Source: Elysia chlorotica (lineage: Eukaryota > Mollusca > Gastropoda > Plakobranchidae). Taken from it: a stretch of 64,000 nucleotides of DNA. The position numbers were made by a program, and so were the translations under genes. Below are positions 1 to 11,335 of this stretch, in pieces. The notes below the pieces were generated by a model that had not been told where the DNA came from, searched no databases, and worked only from the letters and a program-made list of their open reading frames with translations. The stretch is from the NCBI GenBank assembly GCA_003991915.1, contig RQTK01000155.1, positions 454,245-518,244 on the forward strand, written 5' to 3'. Within the stretch, counting starts at the first letter, position 1, and each line of letters opens with the position of its first letter.

Positions 1-1
1 C

Positions 2-41
<40 letters not shown>

Positions 42-165
42 TGACAGAGAGACAAAGCCACACAGACAGAGACAGAGACAGACAGACTGACAGACTGACA
101 TAGAGACAGAGAGACCAACAGACAGACTGACAGACGAACATAAGAAGAAAGAGAGACGGAGACAC
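1..165. repeat. (CAGA)n tetranucleotide tract
   Basis: Pure CAGA repeats occupy about 1-42, followed by degenerate GACA/GAGA repeats. The tract begins at the window edge and probably continues to the left. Confidence 0.9.
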
Positions 166-1892
166 ATACAGCGGTAGAAATCTAGAGGAATTATGAAAAG
201 AGATGGTTTTCGCATAGAGGAATAATTACAGAGGAAGAGAACGGAGGAGTGAGTTGCTCTAGAAAAATGGCACATTCATTTCCTCTTGGTTTATATGTAG
301 AGTATGATCGATATGGAAACCACCCGCATTCTGTATGCTGTATTACACTCCTGTTTTCTTTCACAACATTATTTCTCTATAGTGTGAAGACACAACATTT
401 GTAGTTCAAAGATTCCAAGCGATTGAGATTAGAACCTGAGATAGCAAAATGAAAGCAATAAAATATTTTTACTAGTCGCAATCCCAGTGAAAAAAAGTGA
501 GTGAAAATAGTATATGATTGAATGTGAAAAAATCGAAAGCAATCTTGTCGGAATTTCAACGAACGTGTGAAATGTGTTGTAACTAGAGTTTTCCTGTGCG
601 CTTCGCATTTTTCCTTAATGCACTTTCGCTGATAATAATATTGATTATACAAAACTGGAAGAGGAATCTGACTGCTTTTACGTTCAGTTTGATGAATTCT
701 ACATGGTTGCGGTACTAAGTTGCGTCTCGACGGTAGTGATTGAGGACTTAAGCGGTTGAGGAAAACGACGTGGATAAAGTAGAGCAAATGATTAAGTGAT
801 GATTAAAGCTTTGGCGGCGGATACTAAACATTATTTTGTTAAAGCTTAGTTTCTAACAATATAAACATAAAAAACAGCAGTAATTGGGAGGAACTCAGAG
901 CAATATTGGTGCAATGAAGGAAACTAGAGATGTCTGAAATGAACGTATGATATTCTATAATAAACCAATTTATGAAAAAAAATTTACTGAGATGCTTATT
1001 CATATCCGTATATTTTGATACAGAAATAGGAAATATATGGGGAAAAATATCCTATATAGTGACCAGAAGTCATTTTTTTTCATTTTGTACCCTTCCACAT
1101 TTATGTATGTTTGAAAGTGTGATGTTTTTTGAGGGACTGGGTAAGTACTTTGAGAATAATAATAGCAGAACAGACGTAAAAATGCTGATAACAGAAAAGC
1201 TATAACGTTTCTTTGAATATGTACGAGTATTTTATCGATCTATCCGACTTGTGTTACTATTTAATCTAATCATATTCTTTTCAGAGATTCGACGCATGTA
1301 AAATCGATTCCAATTTTCAGTAACGTTGGATGGACTGGGACTTGGTTATTTTGTAAAACATTTTTCAATTGAATCAGAAATTCACTGACTACATTATGGA
1401 AAAGATTTCACTGATAATTATTAACATTAAGAAAAAAGAGTTCTGTGAATTTGATTTTTCTATAATTTAATATTCTTTTTTATATTATTTATAATTCTCG
1501 GCTCTCTTCAATATTGAAACTGCCTGTATCAAATTAAAAAAAAAAGAATTAAGTCTATTAAGAGTCGTACACGAAAGAGGAAAACATTGGAATAAATGTA
1601 ATTAGGCAGATAATATATTAATAGTCCAAATCAAACTTAAGTCAAAACATTTTGGAAAAATCTGTTTGTACCATATTATTTCTATCCTTTCTTTCATAAC
1701 GAGCTCTTTTTTTCGTCTACAGATTTAAGTTCAGTAGCTTAAGTTACGAATCTAGAAAAATAATGTTAAACATAGAAGGCAAGAAAAACTTAAAAAAAAC
1801 CTGAGCCAAATATGTTGTCTGTGAAGAAAAAGGATAGCGACGTTATGATAGCGCTACGGATCTATGGTTTTCAGACTTTGTAATAAGAGACG

Positions 1893-1980
1893 GAGGCACC
1901 GGGATGATGTTCGAACCGCAGACTTCCTAATCCCCCGCCAAATGCACTACCGTCTGAGCTAACAGGTCTCCCACAGAGTC
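1893..1980 (-). mobile_element. tRNA-derived SINE head (family B)
   Basis: On the minus strand, TAGCTCAGACGG (1950-1961) is a perfect RNA polymerase III A box. GGTTCGAACAT (1907-1917) is a near-perfect B box at tRNA spacing. Downstream, GGTGCCTCCGTCTC resembles the sequence after other heads in this window (54.2 kb, 37.2 kb), so it is read as a SINE and not a functional tRNA gene. Confidence 0.6.
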
Positions 1981-2118
1981 AGAGTCATTAATTTAGCATC
2001 GACCGCCGAGCTGTTTGACTCTGGCGTCTGACCGTTTTTGTGTTTGCTGCCTACACTGCCTCCCCCCCAAAAAACCCCACACATACACACACACAAAAGC
2101 AAAAAACAAAACAAAACA

Positions 2119-2119
<1 letters not shown>

Positions 2120-2169
<50 letters not shown>

Positions 2170-2170
2170 A
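2120..2170. repeat. (CAA)n trinucleotide tract
   Basis: An uninterrupted run of CAA follows an ACAAA-rich lead-in. It is a simple repeat in intron 6. Confidence 0.9.
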
Positions 2171-2601
2171 TACCAAGAGTAGGACTCAGGGTTAAACGTA
2201 CACTGGTGCTCTAAAGTTAGACCAAGGATATTTTAAATAGTAAACACTATCCCACACCATACGGTCTGAGCTGCAACAACTGCTGTGCCTGATACCACAG
2301 AGACACCAAGGACAATTCCTACATCTTTGGAGCCACAAAGCAGCAGAGCAGAGCTCCCTGTACAGCTTGTAAAACCAAGAAATCTGGATATTGATCTCGT
2401 TGCAAAACTGGAAGTTAGGACATTCATTAGCCTGATCCAGGTATTATGACGACTGTTAGTATTTTATTTGTTTTAAATTAATTGGTTAATTTTTCTCTAA
2501 AAAGATTGTATGTGATTGTTTTTGTTGAATGTTTGTTTCAAAAGCTGCTTTGGTCGACATTTGATTAAGAGGGACAAAGGTATGAACCATCATGGCAAAT
2601 A

Positions 2602-2603
<2 letters not shown>

Positions 2604-2643
<40 letters not shown>

Positions 2644-2670
2644 AGGGAGAGACAGACAGAGAGAGATAGA
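2604..2670. repeat. (GA)n tract
   Basis: About 34 bp of pure GA are followed by GGGA/GACA variants. Confidence 0.9.
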
Positions 2671-3886
2671 GAGGCAGAGGTATAATTAATCAATAAATTT
2701 GTAGTTTAATGTACGGACTGATACATTTAGAAACAATGATAGGAATGAAAGAAAGAAGAACAACTAAAGAGAGAGTAAGAGGGATTTATAAATAAATAGT
2801 TAGAGAGACAAAGAGATACACTCACATAGAAAAGGGAGAAGGAATTATTATGAAATGTGTTTCAGGGAGAAGATCCCCGTAGCAGATTCACGATTCAATC
2901 ATCACAATGTAGACTAGACGGCCTTCGTCAACCACTGGTTGAGATTAACTGATTTCGTACAAGGAGGAAGATACAAAAGTGACATAAAGATAAGGAAGAT
3001 AATCGACGATAAAGTTACCTCGATCAGAAGTATACATTTTCTTCCCCTTAATTCAAATACTATCCACATTTCCTCATTATCTAAGTCCCCAGATTTTACA
3101 TGTTTTTCATTAAATCATGTGTTACCTTTTGGTAAGGAATAATAACCCAAACAAAGAGAGAACATTTAAAAGTCTCCGAAATTAAATTTTTGACCAGCAC
3201 CCACAATGCAAAAATATAATCAAAGGGGAATAGCTGTGTAAAACGAATATATGTTTCGGCGGTTGTTTCCCTTGGATTTCTGTTTTGTGTTTTTCTTTTT
3301 TTCTTCTTGTTTAAATAAGAGAGAACACCAGGATATCCGTTCATTCCGATATACGGTGACTACTTTAAATATTGTTTACTTTGCCTTTTTCCTGCGCGTA
3401 TCAACACAAATTATGTATAAAGTAAATATTTAAAAATAAAATAAAATTCAAACAATAGTGATAATGTCACTACATGAAACTTAATAAAATAGATCTTGTG
3501 TGGAAAAATTTTGGAAAGATTTATGTGAAAACACACATAGAGTAAGAGATCAGATACTTAAGTGAAGGAACAATCAATGGGATTTGAAGAAGGGTAAAAA
3601 GAACTACATTATTTGGATCTTGGAAATCAATTTTCTTAACTAATATTGAAATTAGTCTTCTTATTCAGTAACTATCGTTTATTAAAAATAAATAAACAAA
3701 AAGACAATCAAAGCCATGACCAAATTTCTAAAGACTAAAAAAAAGAACAAATAAAAAACAAAAAAAAACCTAAACCTACTCCTCGCCCCAAGAGAAGGTT
3801 TCACACCAATCAATAGATGGTTCCGCTTTCCACAACCAACAGAGCACTACAAAGGGTAGGCAGCTACTGCACAGCTAGAAACTCAC

Positions 3887-5578
3887 CTGTCTTTGTGTCT
3901 GAGCGGAGCGACGTCGCCCCCTCGCCCGGCCCCATCCCGATCCCGCTGTCGGGGTAGTTGGCCGCGATATTCCGGTTGCGCTTTTTCAGCTCCTTCTCCA
4001 GGGCGATCTTGTTGAACATCCTGCGCCGGTGTGACGCGGGGTCCACCTTGCCTGATGTCGCCGCCGCCGCTGCTGAGGCGGAGGGCGTGTCCACGCTCTG
4101 TTGGCGCCGGTTGGTCTCCGACTTACTCTGCCGGTCGTGCACGGTGAGCGACTTGGTTCTGAAGAGCCTGCTGCCCGCGCTGCCCCGCTTCTCCGCCTGC
4201 ACGATGCTCGGGTCTGGCACTGGCTGCTCTTGTCTCGAGTCCGCCGTCTGGAAGCTGGAGGGGTCGCGCCCATGGTTGGGCTGGCCGCCTTGGAAGCGCG
4301 GGTTGGGTAGAGTCCGACTGTAGCCGCTGGGGTCAAGGTCTTCCTCGTGAAACCCCTGGTCGAAATTGTCCGAGGTATAGATGTCCAGGGGCGAGTCGGG
4401 AAGGGAGCGCAGCATGCGCTGGATGGTGTCGCTGTCAAAGGACATGTGGGCCGTGGCGCCTGCGTTTGGAGTCTGCGGAGTTTGAGGCGTCAGAGGTTCG
4501 GGGGGCGACGGCCATTCTGGAGACTCGGAGGATGACGAGGTTTTGTGCTGGTTGGGGTGCAAGGTAGACGTGGCCTTGGAACAGTCTACCCTAAGCGTGT
4601 TGTTCTTTCTAGAGGGGCTGGACTTGAGAGGCTTGTCAAGATTCTCATCATTCGCAGGAGCAGGCGGGGGAGGGGGAGGCGGTGGTGTGCTGGAAGACTC
4701 TCTATCAACTTCATTATCGTCTCCGGCCACGAAAGACGTTTGAACTTGCGGCAACACGTTCGGAAACACGTTATCATTAGCCATAGATGGGGGAACATCA
4801 GCAAGAGGCGGAGGGAGAGGAGGGGGTTCTCTATCTCGCCTGAAGCTATTATCGCGCTTTAAAATACCGTTAGGTTTGTCCACGTTGGGATTTGGGCCGG
4901 GGTAATTATTTCCCGCAGGTAAACAGTCGCCGGTGATGTTGACGCTAACTATGTCGCTGATCTGAACGTGTTTGGGGCTGTTGTTGCTGCCGATGCAGGT
5001 GGCGGCGCTGGACCGCTGGTGAGCCATGTCTGACACAGCCGAGGACGGTCTAACCGCCTCCCCGTGCCGCAGAGAGGAGCTCCCACCCCGGCGGATGGGC
5101 GTGGCGGTCCCGCTGGAAGGAGCACTGGCGCTTTTGTTCAGCATTGTAGAGTTGCTTCCCCTCGATGAGCTGGAGCTGGGTTCAGTTCCCGCCCCTCCCC
5201 GCCCAGCGACGGCGGGCTGGGACTCTGTAGAGCTGTTGGCGGCTCTCCGCTGTAGCGTGGCCGCCTCGGTCGGGATGGCGGAGGAAGACTTGGCGCCCGA
5301 AATTACCTGGGCCGTGCTCGGGAAGTGCGTCTCGCTGCTGGAAGAGTGGCTCGCCGGGAACGACCTTCGGAATGCTGGGTCTCGGGACGGAGTGGTTGAC
5401 ACGACCGTCACACCGGAGTCGTCGCTAGAGGTCGCCGTCACTTCCGGTTTCCGGCGCTGGATGACGGCGTAATAACATGGCGGCGACTGGGACAGGCTGG
5501 GGTCTCCTCCCGCTCCGTCGCCCTCGTCGTCTTTGAAAGTTTCATTGGGTTTGTAGCCTTTGGATATCACAGTCAGAC
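3887..5578 (-). CDS. sif: SIF exon 6: large disordered Ser/Pro-rich region (partial gene continues left)
   Basis: This 1692-nt exon encodes residues 204 (part) to 767 plus one base of 768. The frame opens at the acceptor GGCAG|GT, where G|GT completes Gly204. The ATG at 5585 belongs to the intron and is not a start. The donor is ACAG|GTGAGT at 3887/3886. Reading past it would add GEFLAVQ and a stop at 3864. The region is GC-rich and Ser/Pro/Thr-rich, with many SP/TP sites. It holds a PPPLPPP tract (about residues 455-461), eight consecutive Pro (502-509), an Ala run (706-710) and a basic segment HRRRMFNKIALEKELKKRN (720-738). Near the end, DSGIGMGPGEGATS recalls DSGIEGATT that I remember in TIAM1, ahead of its PH domain. 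Profilin, SH3 or EVH1 proteins could bind the proline tracts. This is inference. Confidence 0.9.
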
Positions 5579-6355
5579 CTGCCATATAATTTTTTTTTAT
5601 AATTAGGCTTCAATGCAAATCAAGATCCTTGTGTATTTAAGTCAAGTAATTGTTAAAGTGATCTATTCATTTTAACTACGAAGGCATAGTTAGGACATTA
5701 GCAGAATATTACTAAGTCATATTGCCATTAGCCTTTTAAGTAATTATAACTAATTATAATAATATCGACTATTACAAAGATATTGCTCAGTCTTTCAATC
5801 GATTATGACTTCTCTTAGCAACCTTACTTCAATAACCTTCAATCTGTTACCAAAATAAATTTGGTACCATGGAAACTCGTAAAACTAAAGTGTTTGGCAC
5901 GCACCAAGCTCAATAAGTTTTAACTGCGTTATCGCTGTGTTCTTTTGGCAATCATAAATATGGATGCCACGGGGAAGTCACGGGTCTCATTTCCGCTCAA
6001 TTTATTACATTTATACTTAACCTTGTCATTCTGAGTTAAGCTGTCTATATCGAGCTGGATCGAACTATCGAAGATTGTAATTATTCCTTTTTTGTAACAC
6101 AACTTTAGCTAGTCTTCTTTGCATACATAACATAGATTCGCACTTCAAAGTTTGTTACGCCTCAAACGACCAAATACACAAATAAATGCATGCGAAAGGT
6201 TTGACGGAATGAAAATAATTAGCAAACAGGAAATAATATTGAGAGATAATAAATATACTTTAAAAAGAGAAAGAAAAACAGGAGAAGGTAAAACCACAGA
6301 GATATGACTTTATAAATATTATGCTGATGTACCGAGTGCCTGGTCAGGATCTCAC
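5579..6355 (-). other. Intron 5 of sif
   Basis: This 777-bp intron is the shortest in the window. Its acceptor is unusual: the 25 bases before GGCAG are A-rich (a run of nine A), with a possible branch site CCTAAT about 30 nt upstream. No repeats or other features were seen. Confidence 0.75.
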
Positions 6356-6500
6356 CTTGGGTGTGTTCACAACCGTCCTGCAGCTTGTCTTGGGCCGATG
6401 CTCCCTGGTGGTGGTGGTGATGGGGATTTTGTTGTGAATGATGCTGTCGAACAGGAGAGCTTGGAGACGACGCACTCGCTGCTTTACTACGGTGACGCTG
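6356..6500 (-). CDS. sif: SIF exon 5: Gln/His/Ser-rich linker
   Basis: This exon is 145 nt and encodes residues 156-203 plus one base (phase 0 in, phase 1 out). The acceptor is GTTTTTCAG|CAG and the donor CAAG|GTGAGA. The peptide is low-complexity and hydrophilic: Ser/Ala/Pro first, then Gln/His-rich with a run of five His (residues 182-186), then a charged end (DKLQDGCEHTQ). It carries no domain and is best read as disordered linker between the EVH1 domain and the exon 6 region. CAGCAG at the acceptor could act as a tandem NAGNAG site, making Gln156 optional. It was recognised by its open frame, its splice sites and phases that fit exons 4 and 6. Confidence 0.82.
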
Positions 6501-7566
6501 CTGAAAAACGTGTAAAACGAGTTACATATTTTGAACCAACTAAAGAATTTAATGATTGGTGTGAAGGATTCATCGTATGGGTGATTGAAAAGGAATGATT
6601 CAACGTTAGAGTAGAAGCTGAGGTTGAAATAATGATCTCACTCAAAATAACAGGTAGAAACATGAGAATGTCCACGATTATCTTTTAATGTGTTCTTCAC
6701 TTCTGCAGCCAATATACTGAAAAAAGAGCATAAATACTGTTGTTTAATCACTTAGTCTGCGTAAGATAAGCGGGGTGGTTTCTATATGACCCTAAACTAT
6801 TTATTACAACAGTGGCCTGGTTATATCTCATCAATTCCGTGCGGCATCCTGTTCTGAAGCCAGGACTTTTGAAAAAAAAAAGATTACAAAATACTGAGTT
6901 TTAATTAAAACTCCTCCAATAAACGAAGAGGACGGACAAGAAAAAGACACACTAATTATTTGGACGAAATGGGGAATGAAAAACAAAAGCAATATGAACA
7001 GTGACACAACGAGGAAAGAAACTCCAATCAATTTTTCACCAAGGTGACTGATGACAGAGAGAAATGGAGGAAAATACACGTCGATGTTTGAAACAGGTGT
7101 GGCATATAAAGAAAAAGAAGAATATATTAAATATAAACCCCTGCTGAACCTGAATGAAAGTTCTTCGTCACGGGGCCTTTTACAGTGCGTGAACTGACGT
7201 TTTTGTGTTTCCAAATACATGAGGAAACAATTTGCTTTACATATGCCAAATAATTGCCACAAAATACGCGAGACTGCTCAAATATAAGAAAAAAAAAAGA
7301 AGTTTGATGACTACAAATATTTTTTATTTTACTAAGAAAGCAAATCCAATGAAAACAGTAGAACATTTTACAAATGTTTAGTCTGCAAATTTTAACTATG
7401 CGTTTATACAAATCCTCAATACGTTATTGCCTTTGGCTCTCATTAGAAACATAGTTCTTCTCTTCGTTCAAAAAGAAAAAAAAATGTGTCGGTCATTATC
7501 TTCTGTTAGATGGGATTTGGCTTTGCCGTTGGCAATGGATGAGGATAAAGAAGATGGCAACATGAA

Positions 7567-7590
7567 TGATGATGATGATGATGATGATGT

Positions 7591-7634
<44 letters not shown>

Positions 7635-7655
7635 TTGAGAATTATGATGATGATG
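7567..7655. repeat. (GAT)n trinucleotide tract
   Basis: GATGAT repeats with two GTT interruptions. The encoded poly-Asp, poly-Met and poly-Ile frames are artefacts of the repeat. Confidence 0.92.
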
Positions 7656-8449
7656 AAGGGAGATGAGCTGGTACTGCTGCTATGAATGTCCATGATGTAC
7701 ATCAAAAAAGAGTATGCGTACAACAAAAGTAATGTTTGATGATAAAGTAGAGAAGGATAATTTGTAAAGAATGTAGAATACAATTAATAAAAAAAATAAT
7801 GCGTAAAAAAGGCAATTGAAATTGGTAAAATAAAAATTACAATTGATTTAATATATTTCCAAATAGCTCTTGCGATTTTAATCTCCTTTAAATGTAGAGA
7901 CAAAGAATTTGTTTTTAAGCAGCGTACTTTTCATTTAGTTTAACACCCAGAGCCTCTTTGAACATTAAAGGTCATAAAGAATACATATGTTAATTTCACA
8001 GGTATACAACTTTCAATATTCTGCGATACGGAATTGCTCTGTTTTTGCTGACTGACGTTTTCTTCTTACAAGCGAAGATTCAAAGTAAATTTCACAGGAA
8101 CAGCGTTTACTTTTTAAAGACCAAAATAAATATTTTATTTCAGTCAAAGTCAACACACAGTTCATTTTCTTGTCTACTGTTTCGTATCTAGATTAGCAGT
8201 TCACATTTGGCACATTGCGAAACCAGTGGAGTCGAGGTAAATATAAACAGTTTTAGAAGAGGCTATGTTTTCTTTACGGAGTTTATTCTGCTCGAGACTT
8301 TCTAAGGATTTTAAACAATTGCAACCCGGGTTTGTAGAAAAATAACAATGTTTATATTGGTCTCTAAGTCTCTCATTGTGAAGATTCCCAATTCTACAAC
8401 TCCTTTCCCCATTTTGAAACACAGTTATCTTATTATCACAATATTTTCT

Positions 8450-8516
8450 CTCTTTCTGTCTATCTCTATTTCACTTTCTCTCTCTCTCCCCCTCCCTCTC
8501 TCTTTCTATATCTTTG

Positions 8517-8562
<46 letters not shown>

Positions 8563-8646
8563 ATATCTTTGTCTTTCTTTCTCTCTCTCTCTCTATCTCT
8601 CTCTATCTTTCCATTTCTCTCTCTCTCTATCTCTCTCTATCTTTCC

Positions 8647-8687
<41 letters not shown>

Positions 8688-8695
8688 CCTCTCTA
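8450..8695. repeat. (CT)n tract with TCTATATCTTTG interruptions
   Basis: Pyrimidine repeat blocks are separated by near-identical spacers (CTTTCTATATCTTTG and CTATCTTTCCATTTC, each at least twice). This suggests higher-order duplication of a block of about 50 bp. Confidence 0.85.
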
Positions 8696-8902
8696 CTCCT
8701 GCCATTGCCTCTATCTATTCCGCTGATTAGGTACTTTTACTATATTTGTTTGTTCATATCTGATGCCTTGAATAGTACGAAGCATCCAAACACATCATCA
8801 TGAAGCCTTAATCCTTTGTTCACTTTCACAGCAACTAAAATTTCTAAAAAATCATAATTATACAGAACCGAGGCAATCCAGCAAAAACTATTACTACCTT
8901 AA

Positions 8903-8962
8903 ATCCTTTTCTCGTCAGTCAAAATCACTACCGACTGAGCTATATGGCACCTTATCAGGTGT
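8903..8962 (-). mobile_element. Truncated tRNA-like SINE head (family B)
   Basis: The minus strand has TAGCTCAGTCGG (perfect A box) followed by TTTTGACTGACGAG, which matches other heads here (25.5, 30.0 and 45.6 kb). The B box is missing or too diverged to see. Confidence 0.45.
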
Positions 8963-9030
8963 GTTGATTTAACGAAAGTTTATTTTGAATAACTTCAAAG
9001 CTTAGCACGTGAGCTGAGGTATGCACTCAC

Positions 9031-9096
9031 CTTGGGAGGGCTCAGTCTCAGAGAGCTGGCGGATGAGGCCTTGCGGGCGAACCTCTGGGTCGGGTA
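9031..9096 (-). CDS. sif: SIF exon 4: 66-nt phase 0/0 exon after the EVH1 domain
   Basis: Exactly 22 codons (residues 134-155) lie between CCTCCAG|TAC and AAG|GTGAGT. The peptide is basic and Ser-rich. RFARKASSASSLRL matches the segment after the EVH1 domain that I recall from fly SIF (F-x-RKASSSYSLKL). RKAS is a plausible basophilic-kinase site (PKA/PKC type). Both ends are in phase 0, so skipping would join Ser133 to Gln156 without a frameshift. Upstream of the acceptor (9112-9160) the intron consists of TTATC-type pentamer repeats that supply much of the pyrimidine tract. Confidence 0.88.
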
Positions 9097-9111
9097 CTGG
9101 AGGAATACACA

Positions 9112-9160
9112 AGATAAGATAAGATAAGACAAGATAAGATAAGATAAGGTAAGATAACAT
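9112..9160. repeat. (GATAA)n pentanucleotide repeat beside the exon 4 acceptor
   Basis: About nine GATAA-type units with single-base variants. In the sif transcript they read TTATC and end about 16 nt before exon 4, so they form the intron's 3' pyrimidine-rich tract. Confidence 0.9.
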
Positions 9161-10270
9161 TTGATTGCCCTCAATGTAAACTTTGTTTAGTTTGAATAAT
9201 ACAATCAATATTGTGCAAAGCTCATAAAGGACAACATGTTAAGAAAAGCCTACAAATGCTGTGTACCCTCATCATAATTATACAAAACAAACACATAGCG
9301 GAGGTATGACTGTTATATGCACTTGAAATAAAACGGGGACGAAAAGCAAAATCTGTGAAATTAACTTATTGCTTTATCTAGAAGTCCATATCTAAGACCA
9401 TCAAAATAACTAATTAACTGTATATGTTCTCAAAACAAATTCACTGCAGTTGGTTATTTTTTCCGAGAGCTTTCCCGTTTCTTCTGAAACCAAGGTACAA
9501 AGGAGTTAAACGTCCATATCCTGTGATTGGTAGAGCCGGAACCCAAAAGTTGATCCGCGTGGTTAAATCATTGAACACTCGTGACTTTTTTAAAAATGTT
9601 TTATCACAATTTATATATTAAAAAAAAAAAAGGAAGCGTTCAAACATTGTGCACACACAAAAAACATCTGCTTGTGATGGACATACAATCACTGTGATAA
9701 CTACCTGACGAGTACGACAAGGCGCAAAACTTATAAATAAAACCCAATGTGGAAACTACAATGGATTTATTTGTTCCGAGCTATATTTTTAAAATGTAAT
9801 AGTATGTAATAAGTTCTTAAATTGTGCGTAAATTGGACAAATAGTGATTAAAAACAACAACAACAACACATAACAAAAACAACATAAAACACGCCACAAA
9901 CTTACATAATCGTTCTAAAGAAAGTTTTAACAAGGATCAACTTACTGAGACAAAACTTCGTGCATTCTAGTCCAATCTCTTTACACGTAGAATTATCACA
10001 CATAAGTCTTGTGATCAGTCGGCGAGATAGTCTACTTCTAACGTGGCACGTTTGGAAATCAAGACACAAAATTAAATAACAATTATGTAAGGAATATTAA
10101 ACTACACCTATTTAAAACTTAAGCACAACTTAGTCCGATAAATATAAATAATTCTTGTTTAAGTCTGAATCGAGTACTCTCAGAAGTCCAACCCAACCCA
10201 ACGTACTGGTCGATCTTAGATGGGCTCTGACGTGTCAGGAGACTTGCTTTACTCACAACAGACAGGATAC

Positions 10271-10271
<1 letters not shown>

Positions 10272-10361
<90 letters not shown>
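10272..10361. repeat. (GA)n tract, about 88 bp
   Basis: A nearly pure GA dinucleotide repeat. Confidence 0.95.
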
Positions 10362-10362
<1 letters not shown>

Positions 10363-11252
10363 AAAGAGAGCGAGCTAATTGCCTGTGTCATCGTCATTCC
10401 AAGTACTGAACGTAGAGAAGCACGATCATCTTCATTAGATCACGGACAGTAAGGTGCCCATTCAAAAGAAATTCCCATTAGTTTCAAAAGACGCAAATTC
10501 TAAGAACTCGCTTTCAGCTTCTGAGTCGCGACTTGAGGAAGTACGCCCATGCACACACTGTGGCGCCGTGGTGAGTCCACACCAAATTTACTCTTTTATC
10601 TGTGTCAGTAAGGGCTAGAGGTGTCGGGTTTTATCTTTTCATGTAGGACTGAAGATCAATAAAGGCAATGGTCCAATTAGTCATGTGTGGATAAAGACAG
10701 ACAAATAAAAAAAGACCTAGTTGAACTTGAAGAGATCGACAGAGACAGCGAGAATCAGCTCTATGGATACACAGGCAGAAAAGTTATAAGAGTTAGATGG
10801 ATAGATAAGTAGATAGTGTTAGATAGAAATTGACTAATGCATAGATAAATAGATCGATAGTCTTAGATATACACAAAGAGAGCTTGATACATAGGAAGGT
10901 AACCTATTCACTGATGTATTGAGATAGGGTGCCATCAAAGGCGCCTTATATTGACCAACAGAGAAAGGACAAAATGTAAAAAATAAATCAGGTATATTAA
11001 ATTTGCAGTTATCGTTAAATAAACGACTCCGTTACATGTACATTGAATTTAGAGATTGTGAAAAAATATGTATGTGCTTGGTCAGCAAATTTGTGCCAGG
11101 CAGTAAACAAACGCATGAAATCTACAACTAAAAGGATTTAGAATTTTTTTACTCAATATCTGGTCAAAAGAGAAGTAGAAATAAGAGCAATATGTTAAGT
11201 GGCCCACAAAACTAACTATGCAAAACGAAAAACAAAGCAAGAGCAAAAATAC

Positions 11253-11335
11253 TCCCCCCCCAAAAAAAAAAAAACAACAACAACAAAACAAAACAACAAC
11301 AACAACTTAAAGCGAAAAACAACAACAACAAACAA
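11253..11335. repeat. A-rich/CAA-rich low-complexity stretch
   Basis: Runs of C, then A, then CAA units with little other sequence. This could be a decayed poly-A or SINE tail. Confidence 0.7.

Larger units (their letters stand above)
1..3886 (-). other. Intron 6 of sif, partial (to the window edge)
   Basis: This AT-rich non-coding stretch lies downstream of the exon 6 donor. It holds a GACA/CAGA tract (1-165), a CAA tract (2120-2170), a GA tract (2604-2670) and a tRNA-like SINE head (1893-1980, minus). No exon with plausible sites and the right phase (1) could be seen on the minus strand, so the next SIF exon is probably further left. Confidence 0.6.
6501..9030 (-). other. Intron 4 of sif
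   Basis: This 2.5-kb AT-rich intron holds a GAT tract, a CT tract and a truncated tRNA-like head near 8.9 kb. Apart from these it shows nothing recognisable. Confidence 0.75.

Noticed and set aside
1893-1980. Functional tRNA gene on the minus strand
   Set aside because: The A and B boxes are good, but the stem pairing is imperfect and the flanking sequence recurs after other heads in the window, as expected for a SINE.
3958-5472. Several 60-150-codon frames on the plus strand and in another minus frame over exon 6
   Set aside because: They are shadows of the GC-rich coding exon in other frames, with no independent support.
5579-5585. ATG at 5585 as the start of a separate 573-residue protein
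   Set aside because: The phase-1 end of exon 5 joins exactly at G|GT (5578), and the ATG lies within the acceptor sequence. A spliced exon explains the data better, though an internal start is not excluded.
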